In this document: positions 52,973 through 63,646 of the stretch, piece after piece
How the letters are laid out: each line of letters opens with the position of its first letter
Numbering within the stretch: position 1 is the first letter of the stretch
Origin: Ochromonas danica
Lineage: Eukaryota > Sar > Chrysophyceae > Chromulinales > Chromulinaceae
DNA: 64,000 nt
NCBI GenBank assembly: GCA_015146655.1
Contig: VKHL01000142.1
Location: 3,605-67,604 of the forward strand
Direction: 5' to 3'
The notes under the pieces: model-generated
The model's database searches: none
Told to the model about the DNA's origin: nothing
What the model saw: only the letters and a program-made list of their open reading frames with translations
Translations under genes and position numbers: made by a program

Positions 52973-53508
52973 ATGTCTAAAAGCTTCTCAGCTAGAATAG
53001 AAAGAAAACTCAGTCTGCGGAAAATTCTGGTTTGAGAATGGAATGGTATGGATGGAGTTTTTGATACCAGTGAAGATTGATCATGAATGTTATATTTTGA
53101 TGGCCTTTGTCAGCTTTCATTATTCAGTCTACTTCAGAACTCTTTGACTTCAGTTTGGTGGAAGCGTCAGTGATGGTTTCCCGTCTCGGATCTCATTTCT
53201 CTTGCCGTGCCTTCCCTGTCATTTGAGAAGCAATTGCTTCATTGTGGAAACTCCTCGATTTCGAAAAGTCTCTGTATTGTCTGCACATCTCAGGTAGCTG
53301 TAGCTGTTACAATAGGAGACACCAAGTAGGAGAAGATGTCTGCTGAAGAGGTCGTGCTCTAAGTTAGCAGAGTAATTACCATCTACTACAAGTACTATCG
53401 ATAGTATACTCTTTGCCTCTTCTTCCTATCTTACATAATTACACAGCTACAGTTATACAAACAGTTTCACGCTAAATCTAATGGATTGATTGATACATCA
53501 TCATTCTC
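52973..53508. other. intergenic, 536 bp
   Basis: This is the 5' flank of tRNA-Thr and 3' flank of the membrane protein at 53509. I see no supported gene or repeat. Confidence 0.6.
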
Positions 53509-54396
53509 TCATACCGCGTTATCGTTCGCCTCCAATTGCTCGACTGTTGGCTGACTGGGTTGAGAGGTGTTGAAGAAGGACACCACTGTGAAATCATCGT
53601 AAAAGCTAGCCATGTAGATCAACAAGCCTGCCACGGTGGTGAACTCAAGCACGACGATGACGTCCACAGCGAAGGCTCTGCAAGAGAAGGCTGGACACGA
53701 TTTGAACACAATGCCAGCAACGACCAGCACCAGGATGTTGAAAGGAACGCAAATCAGAATGCTCAATTGTCGCATGAACTGAGGAATTGGGCGATTGGCA
53801 CATGTCTTAGAGAGGGCGTAGTAAAAGACCAACACGTGAAGCACTCCCGCTATGAACATCAAAAAGGCAAATGTTCCGTGAGCAGTTTCGTTGGCCACCA
53901 ATTGAATGGATCCGACAATAGTCATGCAGAAGGCAGCGAATATCCCCAAACAAAAGGCAAAACGATTCCAGAAGGTCAAGCTGGTCGGAGCACAAGTGAA
54001 GCAGCATTTGCAGCCCAGCAAGGTTGACATTTCAACCAGTTTTCCAAATGTCGTCAAGTTCGCACAGAAGTCACTGTTCGAAGTGGAGGCAGAGGCAGTC
54101 TGAGCTCGCAAGATTTTCGCTTGCATCTCACGGAAGATAGCTGTGAAGAACAACAAGAGAGAGAAGCCTTCTAGATGCAGACCGTAAGTGAGGACGGCGG
54201 AGGAAGGCAGCCTGGACCCTGACAGACTAATTGTGGGGATTTGACGAACCCCTTGCTCGATATAGTAATTGCTGCTATCATAAGCGAAGTACAACCATAA
54301 GCTAATAGGGATGAAGACCACAGGCCAAAGAGCACAAAATAAAGCCAATCGCTGGCCTGAAGAAGAGCTCGTCAAGTAGGAGAGCATAGCGCTCAT
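53509..54396 (-). CDS. Frag1/DRAM/Sfk1-family six-TM protein
   Basis: This 295-residue protein has six hydrophobic spans and the family's first-loop pattern: after TM1 (LFCALWPVVFIPISLWLYFA) an outside segment with IPTISLSGSRLPSSAVLTYG leads to TM2. Frag1/DRAM/Sfk1 proteins include PGAP2 (GPI-anchor remodelling), DRAM (lysosomal, autophagy) and Sfk1 (plasma-membrane lipid asymmetry); which one this equals cannot be told. A Cys-rich inside loop (LLGCKCCFTCAPTS) could be palmitoylated or bind metal. It is a single exon, beginning MSAMLSYLTSSSSGQR. Confidence 0.7.
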   Translation of the reverse strand: MSAMLSYLTSSSSGQRLALFCALWPVVFIPISLWLYFAYDSSNYYIEQGVRQIPTISLSGSRLPSSAVLTYGLHLEGFSLLLFFTAIFREMQAKILRAQTASASTSNSDFCANLTTFGKLVEMSTLLGCKCCFTCAPTSLTFWNRFAFCLGIFAAFCMTIVGSIQLVANETAHGTFAFLMFIAGVLHVLVFYYALSKTCANRPIPQFMRQLSILICVPFNILVLVVAGIVFKSCPAFSCRAFAVDVIVVLEFTTVAGLLIYMASFYDDFTVVSFFNTSQPSQPTVEQLEANDNAV

Positions 54397-55083
54397 CCCC
54401 TCCTATTGACACACTGATCTGCACTACAAGCGTTGAGCTGAAAGATATAGTTTATATGACAAGCTACTCGATGCCTCTGAAACCTTTCCAGCTCTGTGCT
54501 TCTGAAACCTTCTACAATAGTCTGCGTGTTGCTGTGAAACCTTGGATTGCATTCCATCGAATTCCATTTAATTCCATGGAATGTCTGGAATGTCCTCAAC
54601 AAATGAGGTGAAGTTAATGCAAGGCCACGCACGTTCTCTCGCTGTCTGAGCCACAAACTCGCCACACAGCCACCACCGCATCATACCGCGCACTCGCATC
54701 GCTCTGCCCAGCCACAGTGACGCGTGCTGGCCTTTCGATCATTTCCAATTGGCTGTTCCTGCCAGTCCTCCACTCACTCTAGCGGCCGATATTCTCGTTT
54801 GTTCTCTCTGCTCTTTTGAGATCTAACTATCCCATTAGATCTCTTCTTCATAATTTTGCAGTTGCAAAGCTTTGTATGCCTTCGGTAGCTCAAAAAAGCC
54901 AGGTGGGTATTTAGTCTAATCCCTTGCCTCCTCAGACACCTTCCTGCCTCTGACAAAGATGCTGCTTGCTTCTGTTTTAGCCGGTAAAGATCATCAATTT
55001 CCAAGCATTCCTGGGGGCTGTCACATCTCTGCGGGAGTCTGATATTTCCTGACATCTCTTCTTGCCATCGAATCGAACATCTC
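54397..55083. other. intergenic, 687 bp
   Basis: This spacer lies between divergent genes. It has ATTCCAT/ATGGAATG inverted words at 54545-54590 that recur near 62545-62585. A long 5' leader for AdoMet decarboxylase could lie in its right half, where regulatory upstream frames are known in this gene family, but I could not pick one convincingly. Confidence 0.5.
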
Positions 55084-56342
55084 ATGATCAAATCTGCTTC
55101 TCAACAATCTCTTGCTGGTGAGTCTTCCTTCTAAGCATAACTGCTTTTTATTGTTGCAAGATCTCATGATTCGTTAACGATTCAATAGAGTCACTCTCTT
55201 GGGTGAACGATCTCAATCGCGAGCCCGAGGCCATCGAGATCAACGACGACCTCTCCTCCAATGGCAGCACTGCTGATGAGAGATCAAACACTGACTATGT
55301 TCCTGGATGCTTTGAAGGTCCCGAGAAAACCATGGAGGTGGTCTTTCGCCCCGAGGAGGGTCACGAATTGGGTCTGCGCGCTCTGACCCGCGAGCAGCTC
55401 GACTTCCTCTGCACCAAAGCGCGATGCACCATTCTCCATGCCATCTCCAACCAACACATGGATGCTTATGTGCTCTCTGAGTCATCTCTCTTCGTGTACA
55501 AACATCGTTACATCATGAAGACGTGCGGAACCACTACCTTGCTTCGTTGCTTGGGCTCATTGCTGGAATTTGCCGATGGGCTGGGAATGGTTTTGGAATG
55601 GGTTGGCTATAGCAGAAAAAACCTCAATTTTCCAACCGCTCAAGCCTGGCCCCACAGTTCATTTCCCGATGAGATGCAATACCTCACGACCCACAAACGC
55701 CTTCAGAATCGATTGAAGGGTACCGGCCACATTCTCGGTCCTGTTACTGGGGATCATTGGTATGTATATGTAGCCGACCACTCTAAGGCTCTGGGCATTC
55801 CTCGTTCTCCATCTCCCAACAGACTCCCTTCATTGGGTCCTGGCTGCGAGCGCACCATCAACATGATGATGTTCGACATGGCTCCAGAGGTGGGACAGAT
55901 CTTCTACCTCGAGAAGACGCCTTCTGCCGTGGAAATGACCAAGCGTGCTGGTATTCAGTTCCTTTGTCCTGGTGCTCAAATCGACGAGGAGGCATTCACT
56001 CCCTGCGGCTATTCGATGAATGCTATTCTCCATGGCTCCTATTCAACCATTCACATCACTCCGGAACCTGAGTGCTCCTACGCCTCTTTCGAGACCAACA
56101 CTCCATTGGACTCTTACGAAGCATTGGTTCGTAACGTGCTGTCTGCTTTCCGCCCTGCTCGCTTTGTGTTGACTCTTCTCGGAGATGAAGATGCAATTGA
56201 TGCCATGCCGAAGTTGCCCACCAAGGAGAAGACTGTCAAGGTGTCTGGATGGGGCCTTTATCAGCGCACTGCTGCCTCTTCTGCAAGAGTCGATGCTGAT
56301 CTTGCTTGTCTCATGGCGTGCTATTCTCTTGTGAGCAATTGA
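55084..56342 (+). CDS. AMD1: S-adenosylmethionine decarboxylase proenzyme, two exons
   Basis: Exons are 55084-55117 (11 codons) and 55189-56342, giving 395 residues. The enzyme makes decarboxylated AdoMet, the aminopropyl donor for spermidine and spermine. The proenzyme cuts itself in YVLSESSLFVYKHRY, between Glu and Ser, leaving a pyruvoyl group on the alpha chain; TCGTTTLLRCLGSLLEFA follows as in eukaryotic enzymes, and the catalytic Cys lies in AFTPCGYSMNAI. Without the tiny first exon no ATG precedes the conserved part for a long way, which supports the splice. A Ser/Asp-rich N-terminal extension of about 45 residues precedes the conserved fold. Confidence 0.95.
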
Positions 56343-56837
56343 TTTATTCTCTGCTAAGTTGATTACTGTTGTTGTCTTCCGATAGAGGCTCGATGAATTA
56401 ATATTAAATGAAATGGATTGTGTTTTATTATTTGAGTATTTCATTTCTAGTCGACTTGGTCTATTCGGTCAACCGTGTTAGGCAATACTTCAGTGTTTTG
56501 GTCGTGTAGTTCGTGTACTGCGGTGTAGGAATTTCTGGTCAAGTGTAGGAACTCAACTGGTGTGTTTGCTACTAAAGTTCCAGCGGGCTAAAGGGCTAAA
56601 TCTGGCGTCTCCCGTCAGGAAGTGTTTAATAAACGCGTTTCTCTATGACAAACAGCTTCTTGTGAGTATTTTCATCCTCTCCAGCCTCCTGCTGTCTGTC
56701 CCTCACTCAGCTCCATCCATCTGATTAGATTAGTGAAGCTGATCAGACCAGTGAAGTCTTTGTCTTTCTGGGTCACTCTAGACTGCATCTAAGCGTTTCT
56801 CTACTCGGCGATTGTGTTTGTTCGACTGAAGAAGGCA
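56343..56837. other. intergenic, 495 bp
   Basis: This is the 3' flank of AdoMet decarboxylase and the promoter region of the fused purine gene. I see nothing else. Confidence 0.6.
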
Positions 56838-59800
56838 ATGGCGAGAACTTGTTTCCTCTTGAATGTTGCCTCTGATCTGCAGGAATCTGTGGCGCGGGCG
56901 GTGATTAGAAGGGGCTACGAATTATTTGTGCTCGATCCTGTGCTAAGCAAGGCACTGAAGAGCTTAGAGCTCCCCCATAGCCTCCTGGAGCGACTGTCGC
57001 AGGTGGAGGACGAGGTGCGGCTGAAGGCTCAAGACGAGGTGGCTGGTAGCCTTCTGTTGATCGCTCAGCGCGATGAAACAGACGCCCAGAATGTCGCCAA
57101 GTTGAATCTGATCAGGCAGTTGCTCTCTCTGCACAAGAACCTGGCAGTCTTCGTCAACACCTCTGACTTGATGTCTCTGCTAGTCGAGGCAGAGGCAGAG
57201 GGAGAGAGAGGAGGAAGAAGGGCAGGGGGGCCGGGCTTGGCTGCCTTCAACATCTCGAAGAAGCGCTGCGTCGAGCTTGCCTCGCATGCCTTCGCCTACT
57301 TCGCCAAAGTGGACGAGAGCATCGCGGAGGACTTGAAGAGCGCTTTGGACGGCTTCGACAAGCGCGTCCTCGTCGTCGGCGCGGGCGGCCGAGAGCACGC
57401 CATCGTGAGGACTTTGTCTCAGAGTGAGAAGGTCTCTCAGATCTTCGTCGCTCCGGGCAACTTCGGCACTGGCGTGGAGAGCGAGAAGTGCTGCAACGTG
57501 AACATCTCCGCTGACGACATCGCCGCCCTTGTGGCCTTCGCACAGCAACAGCAGGTGGACCTCGTGGTAGTTGGGCCAGAGCAACCGCTTGTCTTGGGCC
57601 TTGCTGACCAGCTGCGCGCTGCGGTAAGACGTCGTCACTGTCGATTGAGTCTATTCAGACCTTCTTTGACTTCTTCGCCAAACAACAGAACATCGCTTGC
57701 TTCGGTCCTTCGGCTCGTGCGGCGGTGATCGAGGCCTCCAAAGCCTGGACCAAGGACTTCATGCTTCGCAACAATATCCGCACTGCGAGGTACCGCAACT
57801 TCACGGACTTCGAGGAGGCCAAGGCCTACATCCTCAGCGCAGACCATCGAGTGGTGGTCAAAGCCTCAGGCATCGCGGCTGGGAAAGGAGTAATTCTTCC
57901 GTCGAGCAAAGAAGAAGCCGTGGAGGCGGCGAGGGATATGCTCGAGAGCCACACCTTCGGCGACGCGGGCAGTGAGATCGTTATCGAGGAGTTCCTGGAG
58001 GGCGAGGAGGTCTCTGTGCTCGCCTTCTGCGATGGCATCACAGCCAAGGGAATGCCTGCAGCGCAGGACCACAAGCGCATCTTCGATAATGACAACGGCC
58101 CCAACACGGGCGGCATGGGCGCCTACGCCCCAACGCCTTGCCTCACCCCTGCACAGTACCGTGCTTGCATGGAGGTCATTCAACAAACAGTGAGCGCTCT
58201 TGCGAAGGAAGGTTTGTCCTTCGTTGGCGTTCTCTATGGAGGCTTCATCCTCACCAAGCAAGGACCTTCTGTCTTGGAGTTCAATTGTCGTTTCGGCGAC
58301 CCTGAGACCCAGGCGCTACTCCCGCTTCTTCGCAGCGACCTGTTTGATGTTCTTCAAGCCTGCGTCGAGAACCGGCTGGAGGAGGAGGAGGTTGCATGGC
58401 GCGAAGACTTCTGCTGCGCTGTTGTTTGCGCTGCGCCAGGTTATCCAGAGGCTTATCCGAAGGGTAGTCTCATCACAGGCTTGGAGACGGCTGCTTTGGT
58501 GTCTCATACGAAGGTTTTCCATGCAGGGACAGCGCCGATGAATGGTCAGCCAGTTACGAGTGGGGGAAGAGTTCTGGCGGTCTCGGGCATGGGGGGATCG
58601 TTGCAGGAAGCTGTGCAGCGTGCTTATGAGGCAGTCAAATGCATCCATTTTGATGGCGTACACTACCGCAAAGATATTGCCGCCAAGGGATTAAGGCGTA
58701 AGGTGCGATTGGGTGTGTTGGGGTCAACGCGCGGCACTTCCTTGCAACCTGTGCTGGACGCCATCGCAGCCGGGCGTTTACACGCAGAGATCACTCTGGT
58801 GGTTTCGAATAAAGCTTCATCTGGCATCTTGGAGCGTGCACGCGCTCATCAAGTGCCAGCACTTCACATCTCGGCTGTGGGGCATTCGCGAGAAGAATAC
58901 GACGCGCTAGTTATTCAAGCTCTGCGCGATGCCGGCGTCGATCTCGTATTGATGATCGGCTACATGCGCATCGTCTCTTCAGTCTTTGTGCAGGCTTTTC
59001 CTGAGAGATGTCTTAATGTACACCCATCGCTGCTTCCAGACTTCGCTGGGGGAATGGATCTGGACGTTCATCAAGCAGTTCTCGCTGCTGGACGTACTAA
59101 GTCTGGTTGCACATTACACTTTGTTACTGAAGCGGTGGATGGTGGGCCTATCGTCCTACAGAAGGAGTGTGCAATAACAGCAGAAGAGACGGCGGACAGC
59201 CTCAAAGGGAAGGTGCAAGCACTTGAGGGCGATGCTTTCATCGAGGCCATTGAGCTCTTTAGTCGCGGTCAACTCAAAACATATTCAGTCACACAAAGAG
59301 AGATTCTCACTTATCGTGACGCAGGGGTGGACATTGACGCTGGCGAAGCATTGGTGGAGGCGATCAAGCCCTTCTGCAAGGCCACTCGTCGCACTGGTTG
59401 CGATGCCGAACTGGGTGGCTTCGGTGGTCTCTTTGATCTCGCACAGGCTGGCTTTCTCTCCAGTGACACTGTTCTTGTTTCTGGAACAGATGGTGTAGGT
59501 ACCAAACTTAAAATCGCACAGACTGTGGGAAAGCATGACACAATCGGCATCGACTTGGTTGCGATGTGCGTAAATGACATCCTCGTCTGCGGTGCTGAGC
59601 CGCTTTTTTTTCTCGATTATTATGCCACTGGCGCTTTGCAAGTCACTGAAGCCGCGCAAGTTGTTAAGGGAATTGCCGAAGGGTGCTTGCAGTCGGGCTG
59701 TGCGCTTATCGGTGGCGAAACAGCAGAGATGGCGGGAATGTACTCCAAAGGCGAGTATGATCTTGCAGGCTTTGCTGTAGGAGCAGTGCGCAGACCTGAT

Positions 59801-60358
59801 ATTCTACCTCGTGGCATCCAAGCTGGCGATGTGTTGCTGGGGTTGCCTTCGTCTGGTGTCCACAGCAATGGCTATTCTCTGGTTCGCAAGTGTGTTGAGC
59901 GGTCGGGTCTGACTTGGAGTGCGGCTGCACCATTTCAACCTTCGCTCTCTTTGGCAGAAGCCCTGTTGGTACCGACGAGGATTTACGTTAAAGCATTGAT
60001 GCCACTTATCAAGAAGAAGGTGGTCAAAGGAATGGCACACATCACTGGAGGAGGATTGCTTGACAATTTGCCTCGAATCCTTCCGGAGTCTCTAGCTGCT
60101 CTGGTAGACGTTAAGCAATCTGGGTGGCAACTTCCTCCAGTGTTTCAATGGCTTCAATCAATTGCAAATCTACCGCAGCAGGAACTCCTTCGCACATTCA
60201 ATTGTGGTATAGGCATGGTGGTAGTTGTTGGCAGAGAGGATGTCGAGGAGGTCATCGCGGACTTGGAGCAAGACTGTGGTCCTGTGCTACGCCTCGGAGA
60301 ACTGATTGCCAAGCCTGTGAATTCCGAAGCTGTGATTGTCGAGGGAGAGCTGGCTTAG
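56838..60358 (+). CDS. trifunctional purine enzyme, order GARS-GART-AIRS, two exons
   Basis: Exons are 56838-57623 and 57689-60358 (intron 65 nt), giving 1151 residues. After an unusual N-terminal region (residues 1-180) comes glycinamide ribonucleotide synthetase (Pur[21 protein letters not shown] near 181, ATP-grasp, [17 protein letters not shown]). Next is GAR formyltransferase (Pur[19 protein letters not shown] near 605, [21 protein letters not shown]). Last is aminoimidazole ribonucleotide synthetase (Pur[15 protein letters not shown] near 860, then [20 protein letters not shown]). They catalyse steps 2, 3 and 5 of IMP synthesis. Animal GART has the order GARS-AIRS-GART, so the last two are swapped here. 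The first 180 residues resemble no domain I know. Confidence 0.95.
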
Positions 60359-60449
60359 TTTAATATAAATGCAGCTAAATTCCTTTTCTTCCTCTTCTGA
60401 TGCAAATGCACTGCAGCAGATTCTTCCCGTTAGAGAGACGAAACATTCA

Positions 60450-62480
60450 CTACGTGACGAAAGGATAATCAAACATAGGAACCTTCTTCCTCCGGCGGTA
60501 ATTCATGCCTGGAACTCTATTGCTACTGGGGTTATGTATGCGTGGATGACCAAGATTTCTGAGAGGATCATAGCCTCCGTAGATGAGATACCCCAATGGA
60601 GGTATTCGCGCATCAGTTATGGCGTGGCTGCAGATGTTGCGACTCAGTAAGATACTATCTTCTTCGGCCCAAATCAAAAACTGCCAGTCATGAGGAAGAA
60701 AGAAAGCTTCTCCTTGTTGCTGCTCTGCAAAGTGGACGAGATGATGGCGGCGCAGTGGAAGAAGTGCTCTACCGATCCATTGTCGACCGGAAAAGTTGCT
60801 CCAATGGGTACGATTGACTCCAAGCATGTGTTCAATATCTTGGAGCAAGCTATGGTTCGAGGTCAGACCGGGTCGAAATAGTAGCCACAACACCCTTCCT
60901 TTCAATAATAGATGCACAGAGGCTGGGGTGCTCTGAAGAGAAGAACAGGATCCAGTTGGCAACATTGTTAAAGAATAGTCCGCAAGCTCATTGTTCCCAC
61001 AAACATCAAAGACTACAGGTAAATGAAAGTCGAGATGAAACTGCTCCGTGTAGAGTCTATGAGAGATGAATAAGACTGCTGGCTGAAGTTTCGACTTTTG
61101 AACCTCTTCAACAAAATCAAGCAAATCCAACACTGGCGTAGACTCTCCATTATCAAGGGAATTCAACATTTCGGTGGAGCATGATGACGAGGGAGACAAA
61201 CTGCTCCAATACTGGAAGTTCTCAGAGATGAAATCCCTTGTTAACTCACCTGTCGCTAATGAGAGATGTCCAAACCGTGCGATGAAGGCCTCAATAGACT
61301 CTGAATGTGCCCAAATGGCCATTCCAGAGGCGCATCCCTCTCCAACAAGAACTGGTCTCTGCGGAATGAAGAAATCTCGCAGGAAATTCTCTTTCTCGAG
61401 CCAGCCTTCCGTGATCTCAACCTCCTCACGCACTCTGCAATGTAAGGATATTGGCAAACTTAGTAGATGCTGTAGAGATGACCGCACGGCCGGAAATACA
61501 AGTTCCTGCAAAGACAAGTCGATTTCACGAGCAAAATGGCTGAGCAACTCTAACGAGGGTCGATCAAAAGGCGCCAGGAGAAGAAGGTCAAGTGCTGTGC
61601 GTCCTTGGGCATTTTGCAGTTGAAGAAACGTTTTAAAATCGTCCTTAACAACGCGTAGCGGCTGAGATGATCGTCGATTAAGAATGTGTCCCAATAATAA
61701 GGCCAATTGCGCAGTATCCCTGCGAGCGATCGCGACATGCAAGGCGCTCTGTCCTTTTACATCTTGGATCAAGCAATCGATAGCATTGTAGAGAAGAAAA
61801 ACAGTTGCTTGCAAGGATGCTTTCCAGACCGCGTAATGCAGAGCGGTCATTCCAAACTGATCGATTGTATTCAATGAGGCAATGTGAGAAAACTCCGAGA
61901 GAAGCACATAAGTAGCATCAAAGTTGTCTAAAGCAATAGACAAATGAAGGAGAGGAGGATTATTGGACAAACGGCGCCACTCCTCCAATCGCGAAAAGTC
62001 AATCTTGTTACGAAAAGTGCGATGAAAGCGTTGCAGAAAGGCTGCGTGACTGTTATTCGCCTTCTGACCAAAACCCATCGCATAGAGTATAGCAGGCGGA
62101 TAGCCGCGCTGAAAATGGTCCAGTGGTATCGCTGGCAGCATATAATCGTTAACGTCTGCGTTCTGACTGACCAAGAACGAAGCAACTGCCAAGTGTTCTT
62201 TCAAACCGTAATTGAATGCCAAATGAACTGGGGGGCACAGGGGATAGTCCACAAAGGGCTCTCCAAGCTTGATAACCTTCTCTGCAATAAAGGGATCTAG
62301 TGGCGACCGCAAGTCTCCGCCTTCTTCCATTCCCTGTCTGATGAGGCTGAGATCGCCCAGAATGACTCCCAGAAACACTCGAGTCGTGCCGGATTCCAAT
62401 CTCTTTTGTTCATCTCTTTCCACTCGCGAAAGAATCAAAGGCAGAATCGCTATAGCGCATAGAAGCGTAATCACCACCAT
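60450..62480 (-). CDS. membrane-anchored ankyrin-repeat protein with JmjC/cupin-like domain
   Basis: This 676-residue protein starts at MVVITLLCAIAILPLILSRV, an anchor or signal peptide. Residues about 80-330 hold ankyrin-type repeats (for example DQFGMTALHYAVWKASLQAT and GQSALHVAIARRDTAQLALL). From about 370 to 640 a cupin/JmjC-like region follows: FLRDFFIPQRPVLVGEG is the typical entry, and GEAFFLPHDWQFLIWAEEDS the closing strand seen in JmjC hydroxylases. A clear HxD...H iron triad is not visible where expected, so catalysis is doubtful. The combination recalls secretory-pathway JmjC proteins. It is convergent with the purine gene (91 bp apart). An upstream in-frame GTG at 62489 is unlikely as start. 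Confidence 0.7.
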   Translation of the reverse strand: MVVITLLCAIAILPLILSRVERDEQKRLESGTTRVFLGVILGDLSLIRQGMEEGGDLRSPLDPFIAEKVIKLGEPFVDYPLCPPVHLAFNYGLKEHLAVASFLVSQNADVNDYMLPAIPLDHFQRGYPPAILYAMGFGQKANNSHAAFLQRFHRTFRNKIDFSRLEEWRRLSNNPPLLHLSIALDNFDATYVLLSEFSHIASLNTIDQFGMTALHYAVWKASLQATVFLLYNAIDCLIQDVKGQSALHVAIARRDTAQLALLLGHILNRRSSQPLRVVKDDFKTFLQLQNAQGRTALDLLLLAPFDRPSLELLSHFAREIDLSLQELVFPAVRSSLQHLLSLPISLHCRVREEVEITEGWLEKENFLRDFFIPQRPVLVGEGCASGMAIWAHSESIEAFIARFGHLSLATGELTRDFISENFQYWSSLSPSSSCSTEMLNSLDNGESTPVLDLLDFVEEVQKSKLQPAVLFISHRLYTEQFHLDFHLPVVFDVCGNNELADYSLTMLPTGSCSSLQSTPASVHLLLKGRVLWLLFRPGLTSNHSLLQDIEHMLGVNRTHWSNFSGRQWIGRALLPLRRHHLVHFAEQQQGEAFFLPHDWQFLIWAEEDSILLSRNICSHAITDARIPPLGYLIYGGYDPLRNLGHPRIHNPSSNRVPGMNYRRRKKVPMFDYPFVT

Positions 62481-62675
62481 AGACCACACAGCCAGCCCAC
62501 TAGAAGTTTCTTATTTCATCGTTTCGTTCAAAGTTTTGGAAGCATGTCACATTCCATGGAACTTCCTGGAAATTCCACCCATGCACGGTGGTGGTGCAAC
62601 TTCGACTTCTGCTTCCATTTCCATCGAAGCCAACAGAATTGCTCTCCCCATCTTCATCGTTAGACTCGGACTGCC

Positions 62676-63496
62676 ATGATGATTCACAAGTCTTCTTCTT
62701 CTCTCTTTGGTCTTTCGATCAATCGCCCTGTGTTCAGAGCTCTGGCTTCTAACGCGACCAAATCTTTGAAAGAAGGCGACCGGGTGCCAGACGTTGTCTT
62801 CAAGAGCCGAGTGCGCGACGATACGATTAAGTCAGAGAATCCTTTTAAATGGAAGGACATCTCCACGAAAGATCTCTTTGCCAAGAAGCGAGTTGTTATC
62901 TTCGCTCTTCCCGGAGGTGAATCTCTTAGTGTCGTTAGATTCCATCTAGTACTTGACTGATTCCCTTCTTCCCTTTTCTAGCCTTCACTCCGACCTGCTC
63001 GTCCACTCATCTCCCTGGATATGAAAAGAAATATGGTAAGTAGTCTCTGCGATCATTGAGAGTCCCTGTGACTGATGACTGATCCTGTCTTTGACAACAA
63101 ACGACAGATGAATTGAAGGCCCTGGGAGTGGATGAAGTGTACTGCCTTTCTGTGAATGATGCCTTTGTGATGAGACAGTGGGGCATTCACAACGGTCTCA
63201 CTCCTGAGAACCACGATGCTTCCAATCCACTCAATCCAGGCAACTTCAAGAAGGTCAAGCTCTTGCCTGATGGAGCTGCGCACTTCACTCGAGGCATGGG
63301 TATGAGCTGCGTCTGGGATACTGAAAGAGGATTCGGAGAACGATCTTGGAGATATTCAGCTGTCATCAAAGACATGGTGATAGAGAAACTCTTTGTGGAA
63401 GGCGGAGCAGTTACCCAAAATTCTGGTCCTGATCCTTTCGAGGTCTCTGATGCTGATACCATGCTTAATTATCTTCATTCCACACAAAAGAAATAG
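62676..63496 (+). CDS. Prx5-type peroxiredoxin, three exons
   Basis: Exons are 62676-62916, 62982-63035 and 63108-63496 (introns 65 and 72 nt), giving 227 residues. Prx5/PrxII enzymes reduce hydrogen peroxide and alkyl hydroperoxides. The peroxidatic Cys is in PGAFTPTCSSTHLPGY, coded across the first splice, and the family features VNDAFVMRQW and GFGERSWRYS are present. The first 35 residues (MMIHKSSSSLFGLSINRPVF) are basic and Ser-rich, fitting a mitochondrial presequence; there is no signal peptide for the plastid route. No resolving Cys is obvious at the usual place, so reduction by glutaredoxin or glutathione is likely. Confidence 0.93.
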
Positions 63497-63646
63497 GCTC
63501 TCATAGTCGTAGATATGATTGTAATGCCTATAGCTTTATGCCTATCTTCGAAGCACTCTTTTGCGCGGGATTTCGAGACTTCTCATTCCTTTAAGACAGT
63601 TAAGATAAGAGATTCTTATCAGAGATTCAAACACATGCGAAATACG

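Noticed and set aside
54545-54590. ATTCCAT/ATGGAAT words as a mobile-element end
   Set aside because: Similar short words near 62550 are not in a paired terminal arrangement and show no flanking duplication.
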